Notes: generated from the letters alone by a model not told the origin. Positions 31,174-40,793 are shown, counted from the stretch's first letter. The stretch: DNA of 64,000 nucleotides from Actinomycetes bacterium (GCA_021414085.1 JAIOPC010000017.1:124001-188000), one strand, 5' to 3'. Made by a program: numbers and translations.

Positions 31174-33747
31174 GTGACGGTCGACTTCATCCTCAACGGA
31201 ACTCCGGTCACCGTTCGCGCCGATCATCCGCACCTGCTGTCTGCGCTGCGCGAAGAACTCGATGTGACCTCACCGAAGGATGGTTGCTCGCCGCAGGGCC
31301 AGTGCGGCTGCTGCACAGTGATGATCGATGGCAAGGTGCAGATCTCGTGCACGTACGCGGTCGACAAGGTTGCCGGTCGCTCGGTGACGACCCTGGAAGG
31401 TGTCGCTGAGGTCGAACGCACCAAGTTCTCCGACGCCTTCGCTGCGTGCGGTGGTTTGCAGTGCGGCTTCTGTATCCCCGGCATCGTGATGCGTGCGATG
31501 GCGCAGGTGGACAAGAAGGGTGCCGGCTTAGAGCGAGCCGACATGGCGCGCCACCTCGGCGCCCACCTGTGTCGCTGCACCGGCTACGTGAAGGTGCTCG
31601 ATGCGATTGACGCGGTTGCAAAGGGCAAGACGTTCGATGTGTCGTTGCCTGGTGTCATTGGCACAAGCGGCACCAAGTATGAAGCCGCCGAACTCGCGCT
31701 CGGCGACCGCGGCTACGTCGACGACATTCGCCTGCCCGGCATGCTGCATGCCGCGCTGCACCTGACAGAGCATGTGCGTGCCGACATCGTGCGTATCGAC
31801 ACCTCGGCAGCAAAGTCGGCGCCGGGTGTGATTGCCGTCTACACCGCGGCCGATATCCCGGGCGCGCAGTACGTCGGCATCATCTACAAAGACTGGCCGA
31901 TCTTCATTGGCGAAGGTCAGCGCACCTCGTACGCGGGCGACGTGCTGGCGATCGTTGTCGCCGACACCAAGCAGCAGGCGCGTGACGCTGCCAAGCTCGT
32001 GCACGTCGAGTACGCCGTGCAGCGGCCGATCACTGATCCTGTCGCCGCGATCACCGATTCTGAGATCGCTGTGTTTGGCACGAAGGACAACATCTTGTCG
32101 ACGAGCGCGTATCAGCGCGGCGACGTCGACGCTGCGTTGACCGCCAGCCACCACACCGTGCACGAGGTGTTCAACACGCAGCGCATCGAGCACGCATTTC
32201 TCGAACCGGAGAGCACGCTTGCGGTACCGAGCGACGATGGCCGCTTGCACGTGTACTCGGGTGGCCAGGGTGTGTGGGACGACCGCGATCAGATCGCGGC
32301 AATCCTCGACGTGCCCATCGACCAGGTGACCGTCGAGTTGGTCTCCAACGGTGGCGCCTTCGGCGGCAAAGAAGACATGAGCAACCAGGGCCAGACCGCG
32401 CTTGCCGCGTGGCTTTTGCAACGCCCCGTGAAGTGCACGCTGTCGCGCGAGGAAAGCCTGCTGATCCACGCCAAGCGCCATCCGATTCGGTTGGAGTATT
32501 GGGCAGGCTGCGACGCCGATGGCGTGCTGACCGCCTTGCGGGTTCGCGGCATCGGCGACTCGGGCTCGTACGCGAGTGTGGGCATGAAGGTGCTCGAGCG
32601 CGCGGCGGGCCACGCAGGGGGGCCGTATCGCATCCCGAACATCGATGTCGAGTGCATCGCCGTGCGCACCAACAACCCGGTGTGCGGTGCGTTCCGCGGG
32701 TTCGGTGCTAACCAAGCGCAGTTCGCAATGGAGGGCGTGATCGATCGGCTGGCGCACATGGTCGGGATCAGCGGATGGGAGATGCGCAAGCGCAACGTCA
32801 TCCACCCCGGCGACGTGTGGGGGCCGGGGCAGATCATGGACGATGGTTGCGCCGGTGCCGAGGAGTGTCTCGACCGCGCCAAGCCGCACATCGACGCAGC
32901 GCTCGCGGCGGGCAAGGCAGTGGGCCTGGGCTTGGGCTTGAAGAATTCAGGTCTCGGCAACGGCTTGCGTGAGGTGTGCGCCGCCGTCATTCGTTTCCGC
33001 AGCGCCGACAACAAAGTCGAAGTTCGTCACGGCTTTACCGAGATGGGCCAAGGCGTGCACACCGTCGCGTTACAGACAGCCGTTACTGAGTTGGGCATCG
33101 ACCCTGCGCGCATCGAAGTGATCGTTGACACGACCCGGCAGTTGGGTTTCGGACAGACGACGGGCAGCCGCGGCACGTTGATGGCGGCGGCCAGTGTGCA
33201 GAAGGCGTGCGCGGTTGCGCTCGCGGCTGGATGCGCGCTCGATGTCGATCACTACGCCGAGCACGTCGTCGACTGGACGCAGAAGCTCGGCGATCCGAAC
33301 GTCCCCAACCCAACGATTCACGCGGCCTTCGGATACGCCGCCCAACTCGTCATCGCGGACAAGGAGTCCGGAACGATCGAGCGAGTGGTCGCAATTCACG
33401 ACGTTGGCAAGGCCGTCAACCCGCTGTTGTGTGAAGGTCAGATCGAGGGCTCGGTGCACATGGGCCTCGGCTACGCGCTGACAGAGAACTTCCCGAGTGA
33501 CGAGCGTGGCTTTCCGACCAATATGACATTGCGCAGCCTGGGCATTCTGCGGCCCAAGGACGTGCCACCGATCGACGTCGAACTGGTGGAAGTGCCCCAA
33601 CCCAAAGCCGCCTACGGCATCAAGGGTGTTGGCGAAATCGGATTGGTGCCGACTGCAGGCGCAGTCGCCGCCGCCTTGTTCATGGTGGATGGGCAGTGGC
33701 GTAACACGCTGCCGATGAAGCCCAAGGCCACCGACGCGGACGACTGA
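31174..33747 (+). CDS. Fused [2Fe-2S]/molybdopterin hydroxylase, selenium-dependent XDH type
   Basis: 857 residues. Residues 1-150 carry two [2Fe-2S] clusters: 'GCSPQGQCGCCTVMIDG' and 'CGGLQCGFCIPG' with 'HLCRCTGY'. The rest is the Mo-cofactor part, with 'VSNGGAFGGKEDMSNQG' , 'NNPVCGAFRGFGANQAQFA' , 'QTTGSRGTLMAA' and the catalytic Glu in 'GIKGVGEIGLVPTAG'. No FAD domain is present. Fusion, length, and the SsnA-like gene next door match the selenium-dependent molybdenum hydroxylase group (TIGR03311/XdhD type), in which a labile Se on Mo replaces the sulfido ligand. Purine or related heterocycle hydroxylation is likely. GTG start; first gene of a three-gene operon. Confidence 0.85.
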   Translation: MTVDFILNGTPVTVRADHPHLLSALREELDVTSPKDGCSPQGQCGCCTVMIDGKVQISCTYAVDKVAGRSVTTLEGVAEVERTKFSDAFAACGGLQCGFCIPGIVMRAMAQVDKKGAGLERADMARHLGAHLCRCTGYVKVLDAIDAVAKGKTFDVSLPGVIGTSGTKYEAAELALGDRGYVDDIRLPGMLHAALHLTEHVRADIVRIDTSAAKSAPGVIAVYTAADIPGAQYVGIIYKDWPIFIGEGQRTSYAGDVLAIVVADTKQQARDAAKLVHVEYAVQRPITDPVAAITDSEIAVFGTKDNILSTSAYQRGDVDAALTASHHTVHEVFNTQRIEHAFLEPESTLAVPSDDGRLHVYSGGQGVWDDRDQIAAILDVPIDQVTVELVSNGGAFGGKEDMSNQGQTALAAWLLQRPVKCTLSREESLLIHAKRHPIRLEYWAGCDADGVLTALRVRGIGDSGSYASVGMKVLERAAGHAGGPYRIPNIDVECIAVRTNNPVCGAFRGFGANQAQFAMEGVIDRLAHMVGISGWEMRKRNVIHPGDVWGPGQIMDDGCAGAEECLDRAKPHIDAALAAGKAVGLGLGLKNSGLGNGLREVCAAVIRFRSADNKVEVRHGFTEMGQGVHTVALQTAVTELGIDPARIEVIVDTTRQLGFGQTTGSRGTLMAAASVQKACAVALAAGCALDVDHYAEHVVDWTQKLGDPNVPNPTIHAAFGYAAQLVIADKESGTIERVVAIHDVGKAVNPLLCEGQIEGSVHMGLGYALTENFPSDERGFPTNMTLRSLGILRPKDVPPIDVELVEVPQPKAAYGIKGVGEIGLVPTAGAVAAALFMVDGQWRNTLPMKPKATDADD

Positions 33748-33755
33748 GCCAGCCG

Positions 33756-34778
33756 ATGAGCGCCGTCACGCCGGGCATGGTGTGCAGTCACCATCATCTG
33801 TATTCGGCGTTGGCGCGTGGCATGCCGTCGCCCCCACGCCAGCCGACGAAGTTCATCGAAATCCTGGAGCAGATCTGGTGGCGACTTGATGTCGCCCTCG
33901 ACGCGGAGATGATCCGCTGGTCGGCGATGCTTGGCGCAGTCGAGGCGCTGCAGAGCGGCACAACCGCGATTGTCGATCACCACGAATCACCATCGTGTAT
34001 CGAGGGCAGTCTGTCGATCATTGCCGACGCATGTTCCGAAGTCGGTGTGCGCACCAACCTGGCGTATGGCGTGACCGATCGTCATGGTGCCGATGGCGCT
34101 CGTCGAGGGTTGGCCGAGAACGAACGGTTCCTGCGCGGCGGGGGCCGGGGGATGGTCGGAGTGCACGCCGCATTTACGTGTAGCGATGAGACCTTGGCCG
34201 GCGCCGCTTCACTGGCACGCGAGCTCGGCGTTGGCGTGCACATCCACGTCGCCGAAGGACCCGACGATGCAACCGCGGGGGAGCGACTGCAAGCCCTCGC
34301 TCGCGACGATTGGCACCTGGTGCACTGCGTGTATCTCGACCGCGACCTACCGGGGACGATCGCGCACAACCCACGCAGCAACATGAACAACTCGGTGGGC
34401 TATGCGCGCCCCGCGGCGCGGCCAAACAAGATCGTGCTCGGCACGGATGGCATCGGCGCCGACATGCTGGAAGAAGCACGCCTCGCCTACGTGCGTCTGC
34501 GCGAAGACGACGTGCTGGCGACCCCCGACACCGTGTGGCAGTGGCTCGATAACGGGTACGCGTTGTTCCCCGAAGCCCGTGCCGATCGCGTGACCTGGAA
34601 CTATCCCCAGGCTGACAGTGCATGGCACGTCGCATTCACGCCGGGCGTACGGGCCGTACACGTGGAGAGCGACGCAGGCGAGGTGCTGTTACGCCATGGC
34701 CTGCCAACGCGCGTCGACATCAACGAGGTGCGCGCGAAGGCGGCCGAGCAAGCGACTCGTCTCTTCGGAAAGCTCTAA
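33756..34778 (+). CDS. ssnA: SsnA-like amidohydrolase, lacking the N-terminal beta-subdomain
   Basis: 340 residues, about 100 shorter than E. coli SsnA (about 440). Metal-site features of the amidohydrolase barrel are present: HxH in '[16 protein letters not shown]', His in '[11 protein letters not shown]', His in 'GVHIHVAEG', and Asp in '[14 protein letters not shown]'. The stretch '[14 protein letters not shown]' and '[18 protein letters not shown]' are SsnA-specific. The usual N-terminal beta-strand subdomain is absent and no other start exists before the upstream stop. Start ATG lies nine bases after the Mo-hydroxylase stop. SsnA is a marker of Se-Mo-hydroxylase loci and probably acts on a related heterocycle. 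Confidence 0.82.
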   Translation: MSAVTPGMVCSHHHLYSALARGMPSPPRQPTKFIEILEQIWWRLDVALDAEMIRWSAMLGAVEALQSGTTAIVDHHESPSCIEGSLSIIADACSEVGVRTNLAYGVTDRHGADGARRGLAENERFLRGGGRGMVGVHAAFTCSDETLAGAASLARELGVGVHIHVAEGPDDATAGERLQALARDDWHLVHCVYLDRDLPGTIAHNPRSNMNNSVGYARPAARPNKIVLGTDGIGADMLEEARLAYVRLREDDVLATPDTVWQWLDNGYALFPEARADRVTWNYPQADSAWHVAFTPGVRAVHVESDAGEVLLRHGLPTRVDINEVRAKAAEQATRLFGKL

Positions 34779-34788
34779 CGTGCCGGGT

Positions 34789-35799
34789 ATGACGGAAGCC
34801 CTCACGACACCAATGGCGGTCTATCTGCAGGATGCGCATCCGATTCGCGAAGGCATGGCGATTGCGCAATACGCCGAGGCCAAGGGCTTCCACGCGGTCT
34901 GGCAGGCGGAGAGCCGCCTTGTGCGCGAGGCGACCGTGCCGATGGCAGCCTTCGCCAGCGTCACTGAGCGCATCAAGGTTGGTTCCGGTGTTGTCGACTG
35001 TTGGAGCCGCAACCCTGCCCGGCTGGCGGCGACCTTCAGCACGCTTGACGATCTTGCGCCGGGGCGCGTGATCCTGGGCATCGGTGCGTGGTGGGACCCG
35101 CTCGCGAAGAAGGTCGGCATCGATCGCGTACGTCCCCTGACAGTGATGCGCGAGATCGTCACCGTTGTGCGCGCGTTGTTGCACAACGAGACGGTGACCT
35201 TCGATGGCCAGTACGTGCACCTCGACGGCATCGAGTTGGACTACGTCTACCAGGAGCGGCGAGCGAAGGACGTGCCGATCTACATCGGGGCGACCGGTAT
35301 GCAGATGATGGAACTCACTGGCGAGATTGCTGATGGTGTGGTGCTCAACTATTTGGTCTCACCCGACTACAACCAGCGGGCGATCGAAGCGCTCGAGCGC
35401 GGTGCAACCAAGGCCGGTCGCAAGCTGGCCGACATCGATCGCCCGCAGTTAGTGGTGTGCAGTGTCCACGAAGACCATCAGACAGCGCTCGACATGGCGC
35501 GCATGATGGTGACGCAATACCTCGGCCAGCAACCGCACATCATGAAGGCTTCAGGCGTGCCGCAGAGCCTGCTCGACAAGGTGGGCGAGGTGCTCACCTG
35601 GCCAGCGACTCACGAACAGGTGGAAGCGGCCAGCAAATTGGTGCCCGACGAGATCGTCAACATGCTGACGGCCAGCGGCACACCAGCCGAGGCGCGGGCA
35701 AAGGTGCAGGAATACATCGATCACGGCTGCACTTGCCCAATCCTGTACCCGCTCGGCGATGTGCACGCCATGATCGACGCGTTCAGCGCACCGCTGTAG
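34789..35799 (+). CDS. LLM-class flavin/F420-dependent oxidoreductase
   Basis: 336 residues with the luciferase-like monooxygenase barrel pattern: '[20 protein letters not shown]', '[22 protein letters not shown]', '[19 protein letters not shown]', and '[28 protein letters not shown]' (in part). The layout resembles F420-dependent methylene-H4MPT reductase-like proteins. A GTG nine bases upstream could also start it. It follows the SsnA-like gene by ten bases and so probably belongs to the same purine/heterocycle-degradation operon. cofC in this window supports F420 availability. Confidence 0.87.
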   Translation: MTEALTTPMAVYLQDAHPIREGMAIAQYAEAKGFHAVWQAESRLVREATVPMAAFASVTERIKVGSGVVDCWSRNPARLAATFSTLDDLAPGRVILGIGAWWDPLAKKVGIDRVRPLTVMREIVTVVRALLHNETVTFDGQYVHLDGIELDYVYQERRAKDVPIYIGATGMQMMELTGEIADGVVLNYLVSPDYNQRAIEALERGATKAGRKLADIDRPQLVVCSVHEDHQTALDMARMMVTQYLGQQPHIMKASGVPQSLLDKVGEVLTWPATHEQVEAASKLVPDEIVNMLTASGTPAEARAKVQEYIDHGCTCPILYPLGDVHAMIDAFSAPL

Positions 35800-36699
35800 T
35801 CACAACCAGTCGCGCCGCCGGAACACGCGGTACAGCGCAAAGCTGAGCATGGCCATTGTTCCCAGCGCGAACGGGTAGCCGAAGTACCACTTGAGCTCGG
35901 GCATATGAACGAAGTTCATGCCGTAAATGCCGGCGATTAGCGTCGCTCCGAAGACGATTGAGCCGTAGGCCGTGAGCTGCTTCATCACCATGTTCATCTG
36001 ATTGCTCATTACCGCTAGATGCGCATCAACCGCGTTGCCGACGAGTTCGCGCAGTTCGTCGACGATGTCGACTGCGCGCAGCAGTTTGTCGAACGTGTCG
36101 CGCAGAACGATCAGTGCGTCGCCGTCGACCCATGCCACTTCGCGGCGCAGCAATGCCGAAAGCACTTCTCGCAGCGGAACAACCGCTCGGCGCAACTCCA
36201 GCAGCTTGCGTCGCACGCCGAATAGCTCCGCCTGCACCTTCTGCTCTGCGCGCGTGTTCTCGACGTCGTCGTTGAAGATCCGTTCCTCGATCTCCTCTAG
36301 CTGGTTCTCCAACACGTCAGTGCTGTCGAAGTACCCGTCGACGAGCTCCTCCAGCACTGTCGCCAGAATCATTCCAGGGTCGGCGGCCTTGCCTAAACGC
36401 TGGACGCGTGCGAGCGCGACCGCAGGATCCCACTCCCGGCCTTCCCCGTCGTGTCGACGGACGGAGATGAACCAGTTGTCGCCGACGTACATGTCGATCT
36501 CGGCAAGTGTCCCGCTGAAAGCGACGATGTACGCATGATCGGCGAGGCGCTGCATCGTCGGCCGAGCCGCTCGCCGCCTGGCCTCGTCGAAAGTGCGATC
36601 ACCCAGCCCATGGTCGCGGTCCAGCGCTTCCAGTTCGTCGTCAGTTGCATCGACAACGTCGATCCACTTGGTGCCGTCGAACTGATGGTTGGTGATCAT
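35800..36699 (-). CDS. corA: CorA-family Mg2+/Co2+ transporter
   Basis: 299 residues. A soluble N-terminal alpha/beta domain and long helices ('ILATVLEELVDGYFDSTDVLENQLEEIEERI' in part) precede two C-terminal membrane segments; the first ends with the selectivity motif 'IAGIYGMNF' and the second is 'YPFALGTMAMLSFALYRVF' before a basic tail. CorA forms a pentameric channel in the cytoplasmic membrane. It converges exactly with the LLM gene (adjacent stop codons). Confidence 0.93.
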   Translation of the reverse strand: MITNHQFDGTKWIDVVDATDDELEALDRDHGLGDRTFDEARRRAARPTMQRLADHAYIVAFSGTLAEIDMYVGDNWFISVRRHDGEGREWDPAVALARVQRLGKAADPGMILATVLEELVDGYFDSTDVLENQLEEIEERIFNDDVENTRAEQKVQAELFGVRRKLLELRRAVVPLREVLSALLRREVAWVDGDALIVLRDTFDKLLRAVDIVDELRELVGNAVDAHLAVMSNQMNMVMKQLTAYGSIVFGATLIAGIYGMNFVHMPELKWYFGYPFALGTMAMLSFALYRVFRRRDWL

Positions 36700-36739
36700 C
36701 GAGTTCGATGGTAACGACCCGCACAGCTACGCTGGCCGT

Positions 36740-37195
36740 ATGGGTCAACAAGTCGCTGTCGTTGAACGTCCGAGCACGAAGCCTGGCGTCATCCGGTTCG
36801 AAGCAAATCGCACTCTCACCGGCATGGGCCATGAGGTGTTCCGCACACTCAACGATGCAATCGGGCCCCGCCCGGCGGCCGTGCTCGCACGCACGTTGCT
36901 GTCGTCGGGCAAGGTCACTGCGGTGCACATGTACAGCAACATGATCACCGTCGACCTCGCCAAGCCATCCGACTCCGCGGGCCTCAGCGATCTCGTGCGC
37001 GACATGTACCAGTACTGGAAGCCGGGCATGGAGATGCCGGTGTTCGAAGAGGCCGCCGCCGATCCCGATGCGGCTCCTGCCGCCGCAGCCCCTGCCGGTG
37101 CCAGCGGCCCTGAGGCCGCGTATCTGTCGCTGGTGCCCGCCACCTTGGTCGAGCGCAGCCGGGCTGCAATGGCTAAATGGAAGGCCGAGCACTAG
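36740..37195 (+). CDS. Nfu N-terminal (NifU-N like) domain protein
   Basis: 151 residues. Residues 14-80 ('IRFEANRTLTGMGHEVFRTL', 'RPAAVLARTLLSSGKVTAVHMYSNMITVDL' in part) match the Nfu N-terminal scaffold domain, without the C-terminal CxxC Nfu domain. The C-terminal part has an Ala/Pro-rich linker and a helix ('ATLVERSRAAMAKWKAEH'). Such stand-alone domains may help Fe-S biogenesis, but function is unknown. Start at 36740 is chosen to fit the domain. Confidence 0.75.
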   Translation: MGQQVAVVERPSTKPGVIRFEANRTLTGMGHEVFRTLNDAIGPRPAAVLARTLLSSGKVTAVHMYSNMITVDLAKPSDSAGLSDLVRDMYQYWKPGMEMPVFEEAAADPDAAPAAAAPAGASGPEAAYLSLVPATLVERSRAAMAKWKAEH

Positions 37196-37228
37196 CAAGT
37201 CCGTGTTTCCAGCCTCGCCTTGACGAGG

Positions 37229-37242
37229 CGTACGTATGTTCG
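37229..37242. promoter_or_regulatory. SOS (LexA) box before imuA'
   Basis: CGTACGTATGTTCG differs at one position from the actinobacterial consensus CGAACRNRYGTTCG. It lies just after a TTGACG -35-like hexamer and 14 bases before the imuA' ATG, where LexA would block transcription until DNA damage. Confidence 0.8.
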
Positions 37243-37256
37243 ATTACAGTGTGTGA

Positions 37257-37961
37257 ATGGTCGTCGCTGCCAGTCTCGTCGAACTCGCCGAGCGTGGAGT
37301 GTTGTCTGGTGTTGTTGCACGCGAAAGAACGTTGTCGGTGTTGCCAGCGTTCGAATCGTTGCTACCAAATGCCGCACTTCAACGTGGCAGCGTCGTCGCT
37401 TGTGAGGGTTCGGCAGCGTCGTCGCTTGCTCTGGGGCTAGCTGCCGGACCATCGCAAGCAGGTGCGTGGGTCGCGGTCGCCGGGGTTCCCGACATTGGTT
37501 TGGCGGCTGCTGTCGAGTTAGGCGTGGTGCCTGCGCGGCTGGTGATGGTGACGGAACCGACCGCTGGGTTCAACGACGCGACGTGGGCCGATGTGCTGGC
37601 CGCGATGATCGACGGCTTCGATGTGTTGCTGCTCGGGCCCGGAACCTTGCGGGTACGAACAAACACGGCCCGTCGATTGGTGGCGCGTGCGCAAGCGCGC
37701 GGTGCCGTCATCGTCACCGTCGGCGCCAACGCATCGTTCGCTGGCGACTTGCGTTTCGAAGTGACACAGGCGAGTTGGCAAGGACTTGGTGATGGGCATG
37801 GCGTGGCTCATGATCGGCGGGCGCGTGTGCAGCTCACTGGTCGGCGTGTGCCACGCCCGCGGCACACCGAGCTGTGGCTACCAACGACGAATGGTGCAGT
37901 GGCGGCAACTCAACCGGCGGCGGAATCAGCGTCGGTGGTGGCCCTATGTCCGACCGGGTAG
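37257..37961 (+). CDS. imuA': ImuA'-like mutasome protein
   Basis: 234 residues. The sequence 'LLPNAALQRGSVVACEGSAASSLALGLA' (in part) resembles a degenerate RecA-like P-loop region, followed by 'WVAVAGVPDIGLAAAVELGV' and 'FDVLLLGPGTLR'. This is the layout of ImuA', which helps ImuB and DnaE2 in damage-induced mutagenesis. No intact Walker A is present. It has an SOS box directly upstream and overlaps imuB by 16 bases. Confidence 0.82.
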   Translation: MVVAASLVELAERGVLSGVVARERTLSVLPAFESLLPNAALQRGSVVACEGSAASSLALGLAAGPSQAGAWVAVAGVPDIGLAAAVELGVVPARLVMVTEPTAGFNDATWADVLAAMIDGFDVLLLGPGTLRVRTNTARRLVARAQARGAVIVTVGANASFAGDLRFEVTQASWQGLGDGHGVAHDRRARVQLTGRRVPRPRHTELWLPTTNGAVAATQPAAESASVVALCPTG

Positions 37962-39538
37962 TTCCACGCGTCGCAGTGCTGTGGTGCCCGCATTGGTCGG
38001 TGGTGGTTGCCGGGGCCGCACCTAACGAACCGGTGATGGTGCTGCACGCCAATCGAGTGGTCGCTCATTCGATCGCCGCTGGGGCAGATGGTGTTGCTGT
38101 CGGCCAGCGTCGGCGCGAAGCACAGGCGCGTTGCCCGCTCGTGCGCATCGTGCAGCACGACGCGGCGAGCGATGCTCGTGCCTTCGAAGCCGTAGTCCAG
38201 GCAGTCGCAGCGATTGTGCCGCGTGTCGAAGTCACCGAACCGGGCACTCTCACCTTCTTGGCGCGCGGTCCGTCGCGCTACTTCGGCGGCGATGCCGCGA
38301 TGGCGGCAACCGTCACGCGCATCGCCAACGAAGCGGCCGGTCTCGAAGCAGCTGGTGGCTCGTTCGGGTTGGGCATCGCCGATGGTCGTTTCGCCGCGGG
38401 CGTTGCTGCTCGACGTTCGGCGCGCATGAGTGAGCCCGTGGTGATTGCTGCTGGGCACAAAGCGGTGGCCGATTTCCTCGCGCCGCTGCCGGTGCGCTTG
38501 CTCACTGTTGTCGCCGGAGTTCCAGCTGAGTTTGTGCAACTGCTCGGTCGGCTGGGTGTGCATCACCTCGGATCGCTCGCCGCACTTCCGGAACTGGATG
38601 TGGCAGCGCGGTTTGGGCCGCTTGGCACGTTCGCTTATCGCATCGCCAGCGGCGGCGACGATCGTCTTCCTGGCACGCACGATCCGCCCGTTGGCTTGGC
38701 GGTGCAGCGCATCTTCGAACAACCGGTGCATCACTCCGATGTGCTCGTGTTCGTTGCACGTCAACTGGCGCAGGAACTGGTCGATCAATTGGCTGCCGAC
38801 GGACGAGTGTGTACTCGCTTGCTGGTCGCTGCCGAAACCGAACATGGCGAGAAGAGCGAGCGCGCGTGGTACCGCAGCAATGGGCTGAGCGCGGCGGCGA
38901 TGGTCGAGCGAGTGCGTTGGCAACTGGAAGCTTGGGCGCAGCACGAAACGCTGACGGCTGGCGTCACGCTGCTGCGTCTCGATCCGGTGGAGGTGCGCAG
39001 CGACGATGGCGTGCAATTGGGTTTGTGGGGCGGGCGCACTCAAGCCGACGACTGGGCGGTGCGCGCAGTGGCGCGAATGGTGGCCATCGTTGGCGAGCAG
39101 CAGGTGCTCGTTCCCGCGGTGCAAGGCGGCCGGCACCCGCGCGAAGCGTTCACGTGGGTATCAGCAGTCACCACCGACCTGCTGGAACCCGATGAACGAC
39201 TGGCACCAAAGAGCGCGCCATGGCCGGGGCGGTTGCCGTCGCCCTCGCCGGCCATCGTGCATGCCAGCCCGCAAGCGATCACTGTCACCGACGCGGCTGG
39301 TTGCGCAGTGCGTGTTACGGGCAGGGGATTCGTCAGCGCACCACCGGCCGCCCTCGGGCTGGCGATGCACAGCGAAGCCGTGCAGGCATGGGCGGGTCCG
39401 TGGCCGGTTGAGGAGCGATGGTGGGACATCACACGTTCGCGTCGTATGGCGCGCTTCCAGGTGCTCACCCATTCTGGAAGGCTGCTATTGCTGGTGGTGG
39501 AACGCGGCCAGTGGTGGCTCACCGCTGAGTACGCCTGA
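37946..39538 (+). CDS. imuB: ImuB, Y-family polymerase-like mutasome hub
   Basis: 530 residues. The N-terminus 'PRVAVLWCPHWSVV' and the following 'VGQRRREAQARCPLVRI' follow the Y-family polymerase fold, but catalytic acidic residues are not evident ('AVLWCPHW' instead of a 'DMDAF'-like strand), as in mycobacterial ImuB, which acts as an adaptor between the beta clamp and DnaE2. A clamp-binding-like 'QLGLWGG' segment is seen in 'DDGVQLGLWGGRT'. Start at 37946 is chosen from the family N-terminus. Confidence 0.88.
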   Translation: MSDRVVPRVAVLWCPHWSVVVAGAAPNEPVMVLHANRVVAHSIAAGADGVAVGQRRREAQARCPLVRIVQHDAASDARAFEAVVQAVAAIVPRVEVTEPGTLTFLARGPSRYFGGDAAMAATVTRIANEAAGLEAAGGSFGLGIADGRFAAGVAARRSARMSEPVVIAAGHKAVADFLAPLPVRLLTVVAGVPAEFVQLLGRLGVHHLGSLAALPELDVAARFGPLGTFAYRIASGGDDRLPGTHDPPVGLAVQRIFEQPVHHSDVLVFVARQLAQELVDQLAADGRVCTRLLVAAETEHGEKSERAWYRSNGLSAAAMVERVRWQLEAWAQHETLTAGVTLLRLDPVEVRSDDGVQLGLWGGRTQADDWAVRAVARMVAIVGEQQVLVPAVQGGRHPREAFTWVSAVTTDLLEPDERLAPKSAPWPGRLPSPSPAIVHASPQAITVTDAAGCAVRVTGRGFVSAPPAALGLAMHSEAVQAWAGPWPVEERWWDITRSRRMARFQVLTHSGRLLLLVVERGQWWLTAEYA

Positions 39539-39564
39539 AGCAGTTACTCAATGAGGAGAACGAC

Positions 39565-39966
39565 ATGACCAAGCCCGACCGGAAGCTGCAACATCACCCA
39601 GTGGTCGTTGCTCACCGACGTGGTACTGGCGCGCAGTCACGAATCGCCGATGCGATCACGGCCTTTGCGGGCTCGATGCCGTTTGTCTACATCCACGCTG
39701 TTGTGTTCGCGCTCTGGATGATCGTGGTGGAAAAGGATCCGTGGCCGAAGCTCACGCTGGTGGTCTCGCTGGAAGCCATCTTTCTGTCGGCCTTCGTGAT
39801 GATTGGCCAGAACCGCCAATCTGCATTTCAGCAGGCGAAGGCCGATCACGACTTCTTAGAGCAAGAGCTGGAGCTGAAGACCAACACTGAACTCACGCGA
39901 GCGATTCACGCACTCGCTACCGAGATCCACGGTCGGGTCGTCACCGCACCGCCGACGAAAAGTTAG
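39565..39966 (+). CDS. DUF1003 membrane protein
   Basis: 133 residues with two membrane segments ('FVYIHAVVFALWMIVVE', 'LTLVVSLEAIFLSAFVMIGQNRQ') and a helical C-terminus, the layout of DUF1003. A good Shine-Dalgarno (GAGGAG) precedes the ATG. Function of the family is unknown. The last four bases overlap the convergent response-regulator stop. Confidence 0.9.
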   Translation: MTKPDRKLQHHPVVVAHRRGTGAQSRIADAITAFAGSMPFVYIHAVVFALWMIVVEKDPWPKLTLVVSLEAIFLSAFVMIGQNRQSAFQQAKADHDFLEQELELKTNTELTRAIHALATEIHGRVVTAPPTKS

Positions 39967-40793
39967 GCGGAGATCAGTTCGCGATCGGTGTCGGTGCCGT
40001 CACTCGTGTGATCGACGTGCTGACCGTGACCGACGCGCTCGTCGATATCAATCATGTGTTCCTCGACCGCCCGCAGCAGGTCGTTGCTCAACCGGAACCC
40101 GACACCGCGAACGGTATGGATGAAGCGCAGCTCGGGTGCTCGCTGTTGCAACTTGCGGCGCAGGTTGCTGAGATGCACGTCGACGACATGGGTGTCGCCC
40201 ACCCAGTTCGGGCCCCACACTTCCTCCAACAGTTCTGTGCGTGAGCACACCTCTGCTGGACGACGACACAGTTGCTCGAACAACGCGAACTCGATGCGAG
40301 TGACAGCGACATCGTCGTTGTGAATGCGGATCTCTTTGCGGCCGACGTCCACTGTGAGAGCGCCGAGCGTGATCAACGAAGCCTGCATCGGATCCCAGCG
40401 CGAGTGCAGCTGGCGCGGCCGGCGCAGCAGCGCCTGGCAACGGGCGGCCAATTCGTCGGGGTTCAACATCGTTGAGACCACGTCGTCGGCGCCGGCACGA
40501 AGCGCACGGATGCGGGCATGGTCGGCATCAGGGGGAGCAATGCCGACGATGTACGCATCCGTGAGAGCACGCATGGTGTCGAAGAGGTTGCCGCCCTCAG
40601 GGCTTGGCAGATCAAGGTCGACCAACACGACATCGGGCGAGAACGAGCGGGCCAACGTGAGCGCCGCTTCTTCCTCGGTGGTTGCGCTCACGGAGTAGCC
40701 CCGCGACCGCAGAGCCGCCGAAGCCACCCGCCGCAAGAGCGGGTCGCCAACGGCAAGAAGCACTCGTGGTGCTAGCTGTGCGTCGGGTTCCAT
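39963..40793 (-). CDS. OmpR-type response regulator with degenerate receiver
   Basis: 276 residues. Residues 10-120 are a receiver: the phosphoacceptor-like Asp is in 'VVLVDLDLPSPEGG', but the acidic pair normally near residue 12 reads 'LLAVGDPLLR' (one acid only), and the usual KP motif near residue 107 reads 'STMLNPDEL', without Lys. Residues 140-230 are a winged helix ('EFALFEQLCRRPAEVCSRTELLEEVWG' in part, 'DVHLSNLRRKL', 'FIHTVRGVGFRL'). It appears to be an orphan regulator without a kinase next to it and may work independently of phosphorylation. Target genes unknown. Confidence 0.88.
   Translation of the reverse strand: MEPDAQLAPRVLLAVGDPLLRRVASAALRSRGYSVSATTEEEAALTLARSFSPDVVLVDLDLPSPEGGNLFDTMRALTDAYIVGIAPPDADHARIRALRAGADDVVSTMLNPDELAARCQALLRRPRQLHSRWDPMQASLITLGALTVDVGRKEIRIHNDDVAVTRIEFALFEQLCRRPAEVCSRTELLEEVWGPNWVGDTHVVDVHLSNLRRKLQQRAPELRFIHTVRGVGFRLSNDLLRAVEEHMIDIDERVGHGQHVDHTSDGTDTDRELISA

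Noticed and set aside
31528-32889. 453-aa minus-strand ORF opposite the Mo hydroxylase
   Set aside because: Antisense shadow with His/Arg/Val-rich composition and no motif.
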